From positions 5,771,001-5,835,000 of the forward strand of contig OY987266.1 in assembly GCA_963920665.1 (NCBI GenBank): 64,000 nt of DNA. Direction: 5' to 3'. The notes beneath the pieces were generated by a model, which made no database searches, was not told the DNA's origin, and saw nothing but the letters and a program-made list of their open reading frames with translations. This document shows, piece by piece, positions 12,201-23,077 of the stretch. How positions within the stretch are numbered: position 1 is the first letter of the stretch; every line of letters starts with the position of its first letter. This DNA comes from Straminergon stramineum (Eukaryota; Streptophyta; Bryopsida; Hypnales; Calliergonaceae). Made by a program: the position numbers and the translations under genes.

Positions 12201-13397
12201 ATTTCAAACATCTCTGGAGTGGCAAAATTTTTGAATAGAGAGATCCATTTAGAAGGTGAAGAGGTTTTTGGGTCACAGAAAAGAAAGGCAGATATGCCAC
12301 TTGGTTGCGAATACGATTCTCATAGACCCGACAAGGTAAATTTCTCTCATCCTCGCATTCAGACAAGATCATAGAGAGGCACACCAAGTGCAGAAGATTT
12401 GAATCCAATTCTTGAAGACGTTGCTCCAACGATAGATGTGCACACTGGCGACGTGATGTTCAACGAGGAAAACTCAATCCTGAATATTGCTCAGACCTCA
12501 ACTCATGTGTCAGCAATTCAAGAGAGTGTCTGTGATGAGATGCAATGGCACATTGCTCGATTACCAAAGACATCAGCAAAGGCGTGCTTCGCACTTCAAG
12601 CAATTACTAGAAAGAAGTGTATAGCCAAAATAGTCCACAACAACATGGCAACAGTAGCGCCCACTTACACAGGTATGATGGTAAATTATAGAAAGAATTG
12701 TAATGAACATATGCAATTTTTCTTCTGCAACGACGACATTGAATGCTGTGTGAAGGGAACAAGGCGAAAATGGGTGGTATCAAGACCCCCTATTCCGATC
12801 ATATGGCCTGTTCAAATGGGCACCAAACTCTCGAAGGCCGAGATTCTAGCCTTCGAAGCGGCCGGTTTCCAACTTCCGCGGCATCAACTCATTTCACCCC
12901 GAAGACTGTTTGGTGGAGAAGCAAGCATTGATTTGGTGCGTGGCTACCCTGTTCCATCTATACCTGATGAGCATCCCAACATTCGAGCAGGGAAAGTCAT
13001 TCGTCGCAACCCGAAAGCCCCAACAACTAAGCACCAGAACAATTGTGCTTCGGCCTTGACTCTAAATGCACACATTCAAAGGGTAACCATGGTTCCTCAT
13101 CCTGGATTTGGTTGCATAGTCTCCCTCATTTCTGGTATAGAGCCTCGAAGTGAAAAGTATATGCTTACAATCTCATCATTCCCAGATTGTACCTGCCCAT
13201 ATTTTAAGGAGATGAAGCTGAAGTGCCTTGGAAAATGTGGAACCTGGGCAAATTGTAAGCATCTTTACTTTGTCTTCATTGTCATTTGCAACCTCCAGTC
13301 TACATCAAATGGCTTCATTCATGCTGTGAGTTTCAGTTTCAATGAAGTCAAAGAAGTCCTTCTCAGTGGGATACTAAATCATTTGGGATCAAATTAG
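9276..13397 (+). pseudogene. MULE-type transposase with SWIM zinc finger, decayed
   Basis: First ATG 9276 (MADFVDMVVV). In order: an N-terminal domain; a Cys/His cluster (VCKICKE at about 10232, then a HQHP histidine pair at about 10350) resembling the FLYWCH/WRKY-GCM1-type fingers of MULEs; the MULE core with a first Asp in WIMFDH (about 10820), a second Asp in FMADSAQANW (about 11020) and TCLFHW, the typical CxxH (about 11113); an intron 11372-11927 (GTAAGT..TTTACAG, phase 0 on both sides); the stretch MPSCNLAETIHNKWLQQSG; and a C-terminal SWIM finger (CTCPYF ... NCKHLY, about 13189-13268). In-frame stops at 10176, 10673, 11006, 12168 and 12372 plus a frameshift near 10580-10600 show it is dead. 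It would have cut and joined element ends in the nucleus. Confidence 0.82.
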
Positions 13398-13799
13398 GAT
13401 TATATTTCTACAAAGAATGAACACTGTGTGTGTTTATTGTACTCATCATTGAAGATGTAGTGAGACTACAAGGGCCACTACATGCGCTTCAATTATACAT
13501 GTGAATTTGCACCCTAAACCAATCTCCAGTCTACTCGTACTTCGCATTATGTTTCACTGTATTTTGTCTCTTACATCAGCTTAATGTACCTTATGTTCCT
13601 TACTATTGTGCCTCCACGGATTCCTAGCATGCGACCTATATGTAAAATCATAATATATTGGTCATGAATTGGGGTTCTTAAATTCCTTATACAAGCAAAA
13701 TGACCTAGTCTCAATGTCCTTGAAACCCTTAAAATATATACATAATAGGTTCAATTGCATTCTACTGTATTATGGTTGTTGAATCCCACCCTTTCATAC
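13398..13799. other. AT-rich 3' flank of transposase
   Basis: No open frame or motif beyond the transposase stop; probably its 3' untranslated region and spacer before the right terminal repeat. Confidence 0.4.
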
Positions 13800-14273
13800 T
13801 CCATGGTCTTAGGTCACCCTACTTCCGTGGTCATAGGTCCTAAACCGAAGAAGTTTTAGTTTATGCACAACAGAATTTTATACTGGGTTTCACATTCTCT
13901 TCCTTTTGATTTTCTTAGTTCACCTACTTTTCATCCACTGTTTCCATCTATTTCCTTCTTTTTTTCATCTATTGTCATCCACTTCTTCATCTATCCTAAA
14001 CCACTTTTTCATGTACTTTCATCCACTTTTTCATGTACTTTCATCCACTTTTTTATCTACTTCCACCCAAATTTTTTTTAACTTTCATCCAATTCTTTGC
14101 TGACTACCAAAAATTCCTTCACTTTCATTAAATTTTCATTTACTTTCATCCAAAACAAATTTCACATCCTTCCCTTCCTTTCCTTTTTTGTCCAAGATCT
14201 ACGCTCACCACTCCCCATTCCATGCTCACCGCTCATTGCTCCCTACTCCCCGCTCACATACTAGCAACGTCCT
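13800..14273 (-). repeat. Right terminal inverted repeat
   Basis: Read on the minus strand from 14273 it mirrors the left end: AGGACGTTGCT, AGTATGTGAGC, GAGC-rich stretch, then repeated GGATGAAAGT units (forward ACTTTCATCC at about 14010-14160) and CCTATGACC near 13845. The inner boundary is approximate. Confidence 0.6.
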
Positions 14274-14282
14274 ACAGAACCG
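14274..14282. repeat. Right target-site duplication of the composite MULE
   Basis: ACAGAACCG, matching 608-616 with one substitution. It lies directly after the TCCT that closes the right inverted repeat. Confidence 0.75.
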
Positions 14283-14540
14283 ATTGTTAGTAGAGGTGTC
14301 ATTTCTTTTGTCACTCCCTAATAGGTCCCCTAAGCTTCCTACTATCTCTTTAGCAACTCCTAAGAATTTCCCAGGAACTCCCCTTAATGTGATCCATGTT
14401 GGGACTTTAACCCTTTCTAGCAAGCTAACATTGAAGTCGGTAGCCCATGTTTGCATAATACACATTCCCTGTCTTGATCTATGTGGAGTGAGCATTAGTA
14501 ATTTCTGCGTGGCCACCTCTTGCCTTGTCAGGATCTAGAA
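14283..14540 (-). pseudogene. LINE ORF1-like remnant, upstream half
   Basis: Minus-strand reading from about 14516 to 14283 is open and includes VKVPTWITLRGVPGKFLGV and GSLGDLLGSDKRND, the type of text found in the DUF4283 domain of plant L1-type LINE ORF1 proteins. It runs straight into the Asn-Arg-Phe-Cys encoded at the target-site duplication, and the same Arg-Phe-Cys reopens at 616 on the far side of the insertion. Upstream of 14540 no confident continuation was found. Confidence 0.55.
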
Positions 14541-15019
14541 AAAGCCCTTTCCTAGGTCCCTCCCTAACCCTACCCACTCATCAATATGTGTTTGAATTGA
14601 AGTGATCTATTGAGATAGCATAGTTGATGATTGTCTCCCCCCATGAAATAACCAACCACTGTGTGTCTCTACAACCATTCCATCTCTTTCCTCACTATTT
14701 CTTGATTCACTTTGACTTCCAACACTATGTTATAGATCATGAAACTTGCAAAGCTTCACATGTAACCTTCTAGAAGTTGCTCCCCTGGTACCACCATTGT
14801 CAGGTGGATTTTTGCATGCTTACACATACTTGTCAATACTACCACAAGCTCTGGCTCCACCGCATCCTCTCTTCATTCTACCACACTTTTCTTGTCACCG
14901 CTACTACATTGCGGAGCAAACGGAGCATGTTCCAACTTCTCCCTTAGTGAATCTGGGTACGACACCCAATCCATTGCTCACCCCGCTCGAACCTCTCCTC
15001 CCAAACTATCAACCCTAAT
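14541..15019. other. No recognised gene
   Basis: Pyrimidine-rich DNA with a 90-codon open frame on the plus strand (14746-15018) of low complexity (Pro/Leu/Thr-rich) and no domain signal. It may be 5' sequence of the Harbinger relic that follows. Confidence 0.35.
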
Positions 15020-15560
15020 TTTGATCTAATTTCACAAGACAATCCCCCCACTCCAATACAAGATTTATACCCTCGACGGGTCTAAGTACATAAGATATGT
15101 GCTAATTGCCAACAAACGTATCAAAGATTGAGTAAAAAGTTTTCACAAGCAGAGTGGATCAATTATCCACTCCCAAATTGCTCAACAATGTGTAGATGCC
15201 TCCGGAGCTGTGTTGCGCCTGTCATCCTCGACCATAAACTATGAGTGTTTTGAAGTTGAGTTTTTGAGACCTCCAACATTAGATGATGCATAAAGGCAGA
15301 TGGGCATGAATGCCCAATGTGGTTTTCCCATCATATTTGGATCTCTTGATTGCATGCACTGGGCATGGAAGAATTGCCTAGAAACTTGGTGAGGACAAAT
15401 AGAGTTTAGTGATTTTAGAGGCTATAGTAGACCAATCACTATGGATATGGTATTCTTTTTCTATGTCAATTGGAGACAACAATGACATTAACTTCAAGCC
15501 CTATTATCTTGCAATATATGAAGTCAAAGTTCTTGAAAATTGTTAGTCTTTTATATTCTG
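15020..15560 (+). mobile_element. PIF/Harbinger transposase relic
   Basis: Broken plus-strand frames give FGSLDCMHWAWKNC (about 15339-15380), the hallmark first-Asp region of DDE_Tnp_4 transposases, preceded by a GFPI segment. After a one-base frameshift near 15420 comes VDQSLWIWYSF ... GDNNDINF, matching the second-Asp region of the same family (usually SNNDINVL). An in-frame TGA follows CLETW. Only a central piece remains; no terminal repeats or 3-bp target duplication were found, so the element borders are unknown. Confidence 0.75.
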
Positions 15561-15662
15561 AATGTTTGTCTTTAATTAACTTTTCACCATTTGGATTTCA
15601 AATAAAATATTCCTTATTGCACAAGAAATCACCAAGAAATGACTAGTGTATTGTTAGTTCAC

Positions 15663-16482
15663 TTAACCCCTAAGTGCCTAAGCCTTGCCAAGTGTGTTTT
15701 GACTATGAAAAAAGACCATTGGCTTGTAGTTATCCTCAATGAAGCAAATTGTTTTTTTTTAAATCTAACCATATAGATGTTAATAGAGCTTGTTTATTAG
15801 TATGCACATCAATTTTGAGTGCAAAATTTCGTAGGAGTTGTGATATTATACCAAGGGAAAATATATATTTTCTATTTTTAGTATGTTATCTTTGTCCACA
15901 ATGTTTCAAAAAAATTTATATAAATGTTTTTTGGGATTGGAGGTAACATGAAAAACTTTAAAGAGTGTTAGCACGCTAAAATTTACTTCCAAAAAACTTA
16001 ATTTCACATGAAAAAACATCAAACTCATTACAGAATCCACCTTGCAATTGTTGAAATGCAATTTTTGATTTTAAGTAGAAATTGCAAGTAGCTTCAAATA
16101 GACACTTGCATGTTGAAATTTTTAATGGTGAAAATCATGAAAAGACTTTAAACTTTTCATTGGGACCATTCTCAAAGCACATGGATGATTACAATTTCTT
16201 AGATCTCAAATCAAATGAAATTGCCAAGCTTTGCATAAAGCTGGGAAATGAAGTAAAATTAGCAAGCTTCACACTCCATTTTCAGTATATATATGCCTTT
16301 GAAGACCTCTCAACAATTGAATATGTACTTTTCTCAATGAAAAATGAAAATTTTCCATAGTTAACCCTCAAAATTGCCTAAATTTTTTTTAAAACCAGTC
16401 ATAGGAATTTAACTACTCACACAAAAATGGGCCTGAAATTTCAGATCGACCATATATGGTCGTGGAGGCAATTAGGGGTTAA
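15663..16482. mobile_element. TTAA-flanked non-autonomous DNA element, 820 bp
   Basis: TTAA at both ends (15663-15666, 16479-16482) encloses ends CCCCTAAGTGCCT and, inverted, CCCCTAATTGCCT (12 of 13). TTAA duplication plus C-rich termini are as in piggyBac-type transposons. No transposase; the interior is AT-rich with only a 92-codon frame (16082-16357) lacking motifs. Confidence 0.65.
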
Positions 16483-17138
16483 CCTTCTGGCATTGCAAAG
16501 TGCCTTAGAATTAACTAGAGTGCATATTTACTTTTGAAATTTTGCAAGAGTATACCTAATAAGATTTAAAACTCAATAAAGTAAGAGCACCTAATGGCAT
16601 CCTTGTACCCAATAGCGTCAAATTCTATAGAGTGTAATCATTTAAGGCTATAAATGTAAGTAGATAGTACAGAGCTTATTTTTTTGACCTAGAATGATAA
16701 GAGGTCTACAATCTAGCTACATTTATATTCTAGAATGAATTCCTAATGTAGAAAGGGACGGCATTGGATACAAGGACGCCATTGGGTGCTTTGACCTGAG
16801 TAGAGAGATTCAAATTCATCTAGAGCAAAATTTTTACTCCAAGACAACTCGAAGTAAGTTTGTTGATCCCATTTTGCATTATAATCTTTCAATCCACCTA
16901 ATCAAATAGGCTGAAATGTTTCAACACATTGTCTCAATAGTCTACTACATTTTGGTGCAATGAAAGTTCAAAAAAATTATTTTCAATTTTAGACAATGCA
17001 CTAAAAAATGGCAATTCTTGACAATTTCTCGTGATAACCCCCCCCAGTGGCCTAGTTCCTTCAAAGGTAATGTGGACCATTGGCAATGCTCTAAAATACA
17101 CACCCACATTTATGGTTCATTTGTTATCAATGTTCATG
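16483..17138. other. AT-rich DNA, no gene
   Basis: No open frame, RNA gene or clear repeat recognised. Confidence 0.4.
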
Positions 17139-17368
17139 TTAACCCTGTAAGGACGCCGTGGACCAAAGTGGTCCGATGGATGACAAAGAACTCTCCCATG
17201 TGAGACAGAAGTGTGATTGTTCATCCTTGGAAATTTTTGTGAAAAGGGGGAGGTCTTGCACAGTAGTATGACCTCCAATGATTACTTTTGTTTATTTTAA
17301 AATAGATGATTCACATTGTTTCAGAAAAGAAGATTTCTACAGTGACCAGCCCATCCTTACAAGGTTAA
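17139..17368 (+). repeat. 230-bp TTAA MITE, copy 1 (complete)
   Basis: TTAA at 17139 and 17365. Ends CCCTGTAAGGACG and, inverted, CCTTGTAAGGATG. Interior marks shared with the other copies: TGACCTCCAATGA, GTGAAAAGGGGGAG, GTTCATCCTTGG and CAGTGACCAGCCC. It serves as the reference copy. Confidence 0.75.
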
Positions 17369-17698
17369 GTTGTAAAGGTCATATTTGTTATATTGAGACT
17401 TTTCGTAGTCTCATTTTTATCCTCAACTCAAAGATAAACCACTTTATCTCTTTACTAGTATTTTTTTATAAATAGGTAACAACACCAACTTTGAAAATTT
17501 CATTATAGGATCACTATTTGAGCATTATTTATTTATTTGTTTCAATTACAATTTTTTTAAATGAATTTTCTAGTAACTAGTATTTTGTCTCAAAATCTAC
17601 AAAGAATCTCAATATAATGAATATGGCCTTTGTAGGCAAGTACGATATGTAGTGGTCATTTAATTTCATTAATTCATTTATTCAAATAGGAATTTTTG

Positions 17699-18218
17699 GA
17701 AGTGCCACTGAAGGAAGGTTGCTAGCCCAACCTAACTTGGTAGCAATGCCTTTATGCCTCTTAGGATCAGGTCTCCCTCGATGACTTTGCGCAGGGGCAA
17801 CAATCTGATCGATGCTACAAGGGTCTGTAGTTTGGATATGCTGGGTGTAGAGGAACGCTTGGGTGTTCAATGCAAACGCTTGGCCTCGAGCCAAAGTAGA
17901 ATATATGATCTAGGAAGCTATCCTTGATCACAGTAGGACGGCTTGGCATAGGACCCTCGATCCTATGTGATAGACACCCGACTAAGTTGAACAAATTCCT
18001 TAAAAAATTTGACAACACTTGGCTCCGATTACCCTTCTTCGACTCCAAGAACAGCAAAGTTGTCACCTGGAACCTGAAGAAACCCACCTGTGGATTGTTC
18101 ATGTAAATTAGGTTCAACTTCTGATTTTTTGCGGCTCATGTTTGACTGTCCCTCCAGGGCTTGCCTAGGCGTTGTTCTTGTACATTTTCTGGAATAAACT
18201 CCGGTTTCAAAAAAAAAA
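17699..18218 (+). mobile_element. LINE-type retroposed insertion with poly(A)
   Basis: A 520-bp segment ends ATAAACTCCGGTTTC plus an A run and is bracketed by ATAGGAATTTTTG (17686-17698) and ATAGGGAATTTTTG (18219-18232), a direct repeat with a one-base indel. A 3' A tail with a 13-14-bp target duplication is the signature of target-primed reverse transcription. The interior has open pieces on both strands (for example LRLPFFDSKNSKVV on plus) but no recognised domain, so it is a 5'-truncated LINE tail or a retroposed transcript. Confidence 0.65.
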
Positions 18219-18232
18219 ATAGGGAATTTTTG

Positions 18233-18808
18233 TTTGTGATAATTAAATTTCCAGTTGCTTCCAACATTGAAAAAATGAAGAAAATAATAATTGGTGTTAT
18301 TTCGGGACAATTTTACAACTGCAGTCAATCAGTACGCACCACCCACCCCTGCCTTGCTTTAGCAAAATCAGGAAAAAAAAATACATTTTTAGCATGAATT
18401 TGAACTTTGAACTTTCACCGGGAACTGGAGACTGACTTTGGGTGGGAACCGGCCAACTGGGAAAGGTGTGTGTGTGAGAAAATCATTAATTTGCAACTGT
18501 ACAAGATGCTCCACAAAAGATTTTTAAATATCATGTTATCGTTTACAATCAATTACTCCACCACTGCCAAAAAAAAGGCAAACTGAACTCGCGGCTCGAG
18601 AAAGGGGAATTTAAAGAGTAGTCTAATTTTCAATTAGTGAATTGGCCGTGGACAGAATTAACTTAACATTCTGTAGACCTATCTTAAAGTTATGATAGTC
18701 TGAGATTCCTGGAACTTAATTTAACATAATCCTGTCTCTTAATTTATAACTTAGTATCTTCCACAGTCAAGCCAGTCACATTGATTCAGAGTCATTCCTC
18801 AGTCGTTG
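18233..18808. other. No recognised gene
   Basis: AT-rich with short slightly GC-richer patches (18330-18480, 18580-18660). No coding or RNA signal. Confidence 0.4.
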
Positions 18809-18893
18809 ATACCCTGGTAACGGCCTTTGCAATGAAATCACTTTCATTTGATTAAAAAATAAATAAACAAATAAATAAATACCCTGGTAACGG
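18809..18893 (+). mobile_element. Severely truncated LINE tail with 15-bp target duplication
   Basis: ATACCCTGGTAACGG occurs at 18809-18823 and 18879-18893. The 55 bp between end in an A-rich tail (AAATAAATAAACAAATAAATAA) and contain AATGAAATCACTTTCATTTG, similar to the 3' ends at 19840 and 31375. Confidence 0.7.
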
Positions 18894-19286
18894 AACGTCC
18901 GAGTTAATTTGTTGCCGTTGTTTTAACGGTTGGAACTTGTAACTATTAAGCGGTTTAGATACCCCAGCTTTTGGATGAATTAAGTTAAGACTTAGGAGTA
19001 AACTACCAAATCCACCAATTTTTGTGAAGTTATCCACTAATAAGTTCCTCAAAACTTAATGCTGGTAGAGATAATCTTACAATGTACTTTGTCTATACTC
19101 ACATAGAAGTGAAAGCCTTACCCAACTCAAAGAAGGCCATTCTAACTCTTGAAAAATATGAAAGTTTATTTCCATTTTCAATTTTGGATCATGCATAGAC
19201 ATTCACTTTGCAAGGCTTGCAATTAGGTTGAAAGTCAAAATAGTGTGTGGCAAGGATGGAACAAACAAAACAAAGGATTCTCTCTC

Positions 19287-19503
19287 TTAATCCTACAAGG
19301 ATGTGCTAGTCACTATGGGTATCATCCGCTTTTCCGTACTCCATGAATCATTTGCTTAAGAAAACCAAATGTGCTCATTGGAGGTCGAACTATTGTGCAA
19401 AACCTCCTCTTTTCACAAATTTTTTTCCTAGGATGAACATCTTCACTTATATCTCACATATAAGGATTCTCTATCATCCGCCCGATATTCTTTCTAGGGG
19501 TAA
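19287..19503 (-). repeat. 230-bp TTAA MITE, copy 2
   Basis: Reverse orientation to the 17139 copy. Starts TTAATCCTACAAGGATG, contains CTAGTCACTATGG, CATTGGAGGTCGAACTA, CTTTTCACAAATTT and AGGATGAAC, ends CTAGGGGTAA with the terminal TTAA mutated to GTAA. 217 bp. Confidence 0.7.
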
Positions 19504-19611
19504 ACAATGATCCTATGTTCTACCAAGGTGAAGTTTTGTTGGACCAATGGCAATGTTGTAGTTAGTTCTCATGTGGGTCACTATCTTCTTCAACATCAAT
19601 CTGAAGTAGGG

Positions 19612-19862
19612 TGCTCTTGTGGCTCAACTTTGACAAAATTTGGCTTCATTCACCTGTCCTTGCCTCTCGTATGGGCCATCAGATTAGTTGGAACTAGAGT
19701 TGCCCTGCTCCCTATCAATTTTTTAGCCTTTTGTTCTTCTTGCTATGTCTTTTCCTTTGCTCGTTATCTCTTCATTGTCCAGCCTTATGGCTTGGCTAGC
19801 TTGTTTCTGGTTCTCTCTTCAATGCAATGGATCTCCCATTTGTTAAAAAAAAAAAAAAAAAA
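19612..19862 (+). mobile_element. LINE 3' end with poly(A)
   Basis: CTCTTCATTGTCCAGCC ... TTCAATGCAATGG ... CCATTTGTT plus an A tail of about 19. The same words in the same order occur at 31304-31401. AGTAGGGT stands after the tail (19863) and near 19605, a possible short target duplication, so the 5' limit is tentative. Confidence 0.5.
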
Positions 19863-19889
19863 AGTAGGGTACTATAAAAGAGACCACTA

Positions 19890-20090
19890 ACACAAAGTAC
19901 ATTTTATTTTCTTCAATGCACCAATAGTGTATATTTCAAGAGGTGGTTGCTTTTAGTGACCACTTTGTTTCAACTTCCAAAATTCATAACTAATTCCACA
20001 AAGGTCCAAAAGATATGAAACGACATGGGTTTGATGCCAATTCCATTTTTCTTCCTACAAAAATTTACTGAAAATTGTTTCAATACGCAT
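19890..20090 (+). repeat. Dispersed repeat D1, copy 1
   Basis: About 200 bp closely resembling 44095-44290 in the same orientation, sharing AACTAATTCCACAAAGGTCC and TGGGTTTGATGCCAATTCC. No coding content and no terminal repeats seen. Confidence 0.7.
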
Positions 20091-20929
20091 CCATACGCAG
20101 TTTTGCAGCAGTCTTTGCTATTGGCATTAAACAGCGTGTAATTCTCCCAAACTGATGCTACAAAATCAAATAACTTGCACTCCTTTTGTTCCATCCTTGC
20201 CACACACTTTGACAGTGACTCCGTCTTCCTTGCGTCCGAAGCAAAGGTGACGGAGTTTCGAGAGCTTTTACCAAGTGGCAGAAGTTTATCCGTCCACTTG
20301 TCTCCTCAGCGCCGGTTTCGATTTGATGATCGAGGTGGGAGCTTGGAATAATTGTACGGGATTGATTAACGATGCCACTAACTTAAGACTGTGCATGAGA
20401 TTCTGCCACAGTGCTTTAACTTAACTTAAAGCTTATTTTGGGAACTTCCGTCTTACTGTACTACAGTACCTTATCAGCTTTGTCGACAGCAATTTAATGA
20501 AGTTTGGAACTCCAGGAAGGCACACCTACAGTATCGCTTGCAAGCAGTAAGCTTAGGACTTTGACAGGAATTCCGAAAGCCACAATACACTCAGACTCGG
20601 AGAAGCTTTTTCCGATCGGTGTTTTGCACGGGAAACGTGTGTTGCGCATTGCTTGGTCAGGAGTGCCGGTTGTGTCGACATGAGAGTCACAATGCAACAG
20701 AACTGAAATGGCTCGCCAGGGCTCGACCGCATCTGGACTGGAGGAATTTTCTTCTCCTGGGGATTGATAATGCACAATTTGTGGTTATTTTTTTAATCTT
20801 GGATGATAAAATTTGGAAACTTGAATTCATAATTGGAATAAGGGTTTAGAAATTTGGAAGGAAAAGTTTTACGATAGTGATCTCAAGTTACATAATTTAC
20901 CCCCCCTGAGAGATCTTATTGTATGTGAA
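20091..20929. other. Moderately GC-rich unique DNA, no gene
   Basis: 20200-20780 stands out from its AT-rich surroundings, but its open frames (for example 20494-20775, both strands) look incidental. It could be a lost exon or promoter; nothing identifies it. Confidence 0.3.
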
Positions 20930-21080
20930 GGTCTGGTGCCTAAATTGATTTCCACGTCAGATTTCTCAGGGGTCCACATCACCTCACAACATTCACAAAA
21001 TGACATGCATCATTTTTTCTTTCAAAATTGACTTTATTTAAGCCAAATTTTACCCTTATGTAGGGTACTATGGGAAGAAT
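20930..21080 (+). repeat. Dispersed repeat D2, copy 1
   Basis: Shares with 33330-33480 the order TTGA(A/T)TTCCA.. TCAGATTT.. CACA(T/C)CACCT.. ACAAAATGACA and GACTT(T/C)A(T/C)TTA. Diverged and non-coding. Confidence 0.55.
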
Positions 21081-23077
21081 GCAAATCTAGTTTTTTGAGG
21101 CGAAACAAATTATGGTTTTAGGGGAAATCCAAGCAAAGCATCTTCAATTTTACTAGTTTTCTCCCTTATCCCATCTCTACATGAATTGATTCTAAACCTT
21201 GCTCAAAAATTTAAAAAAACTTTTAGATGAATTAGCTACTCACATATAAAAGGATAGACAAAATTGTTTTTATTACAATGATTGGATTTTATTCATTTAT
21301 GTGAAGCAACAACTCCCAAAACTAATACTTAAAATTGTTGATCATCAATCCATTGGATGTTGTTGTCTTAGATTGAACAAAGAGACACATTATTTTGATG
21401 TCACCACAATACACAAGATAGAGTAACCAAATCACTACTAGCTTTGCACTCTCTTGGCTTTGCATCCTTCAAGTGTTCTCGTTAGTATAGTGACTCAACA
21501 AAAATGTAACACAAACAAGATCATAGTTGTCAATTTTAAAATTTTCTTTTACTCTTTCTATGATCCCACCAATTCTTAGATGTCTAAAGTTTCTACACTT
21601 GATAGCTTCTACATTTGCAGGAATTACAAAATGACATCATAAAAGCTCAAGAGAGGTAGCTTAAAGAAAGAATAAACCATTTTCACTACATTTAAAGATA
21701 AAAAACGTTGTGTTTTGAAAATTTTATAATAGACTATTAGTTTCTAAAGTAAATTTTCTATACCAACAAATTGGCCGTGTGTATAGGATTTGATTGAGAG
21801 CATCATTTATCTTGCATACTAAGGGGCTCACACATGGCTAAAACAAATGAAAAATAGTCTTGTTTCTTCCACATATTCTCTAAGCCCTCTATCTTTAACA
21901 TGTCAATGATAGGCCTATCTATTCTAAATTTAGTCATTTTTCCTTTATATTCTATTTGTGATTGTCTAATTTACTATTTATAGAACACATTTGGTATACA
22001 AGAGTTCAAAACAAGAAGGAGGGCTCATTGATTAAGATGTAAAATCACAAAGCATCTAATATGGAAAGCAATGGTTTGGATGGACTCTCATCATGAGGGA
22101 GGTCTAGGCCAAAAAAACACTTTATATCATTCAAAGTAGATTTGTCAAAGTAATAGCAACAAAAATTTTAAAAGAAGGGGGTTTTAATTTTCTTTTCAAT
22201 ACTAAATATGAATCTTCCAAATTTGATTATTCATGATAAATAATAAGTTTTGTGTTTTTTTATCTAAGGAATATTTTTCCCTAACGAGCCTAAAAGGACG
22301 TTCCCATATTGCTCAAATATACATGCAACCACAAAACAATGTAATTTTCTTGAGTTGATCCAAATTACTCAATTGAGTGTATGATAAAGATGCCTATTTG
22401 TGCTATTTACAACTATTGTTATTCATTTGGGTTGCAAAAATTACCACAATAAGAAAGATTTGGAGAATCTTCAACCATGACTCAAATGGAATTTACAAAA
22501 CTCTCACCCAAAAAAACTTAAAACATCTTATCCCCTATCATTGATGTTTGGGTTGGGTTTGATCTTTGACTATAAACCACCAAAAAAATTTCTACAATAG
22601 ATGCCTAATGAAAAATCCTAAATAAAAAATGAAGTAAGGAAATCACACTTGAAATCAACCCCTTTCTAAAGCCTCCCCCTAGAAATTCTTGCCTAAAATG
22701 TATTCCCACTATTCATGGGAGTTTAGGGCCAGTTTTAGAAACACGTACTTTTGATACTTTGAAAATTCATAATTTTTTCATATAGTATCCAAAAAATGCA
22801 TTTGAAGAGCTTCTAAAATTCTCCTTCTTTTAGCCTACCCTCCAAGTTGAACTAGCTTAGAGAGCCAGATTGATTGTATTCTTCCCTTTCTTTTTTAAGG
22901 TCACCTTCTTCTCCCCTACCAAAAAAAAAAAAAAAAATCTCTTTTTACTTCTAACAAGATCCCACAAATTATTTTTAATATAATAATGAGAACCATGCTG
23001 AATTGCTTATATGGTCGGTTGGTGAAACGTAAACTTCTGCCTCAAAGTAGGTTGGAGTTGTTGTTCTACTTCTCTTC
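21081..23077. other. AT-rich repeat-derived DNA, no gene
   Basis: No open frame above 60 codons over about 2 kb. The words at 21170-21260 (CTACATGAATTGATTCTAAACC) recur near 46120 and 57170, so at least part belongs to a dispersed family. Confidence 0.45.

Larger units (their letters stand above)
617..14273. mobile_element. Composite Mutator-like element with transposase and methyltransferase-like genes
   Basis: A 13,657-bp element with inverted ends. The left end reads AGGAATGCTGGTATGTGAGC; the reverse complement of the right end reads AGGACGTTGCTAGTATGTGAGC in two parts (AGGACGTTGCT, AGTATGTGAGC). Inside each end, runs of GGATGAAAGT-like motifs continue for about 500 bp, in opposite orientation at the two ends. 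A 9-bp duplication with one mismatch flanks it. It carries two divergent decayed genes: a ParB/methyltransferase-like gene (minus) and a MULE transposase (plus), separated by a 289-bp tandem repeat. Long terminal inverted repeats, 9-bp duplication and MULE transposase agree on the superfamily. An alternative is a smaller MULE into which the methyltransferase gene was later transposed; I saw no internal junction to support that. Confidence 0.72.

Noticed and set aside
19507..19890. 127-codon open frame on the plus strand
   Set aside because: It runs from the edge of a MITE through a LINE 3' end into its poly(A) tail; hydrophobic text without a domain. Chance frame in repeats.
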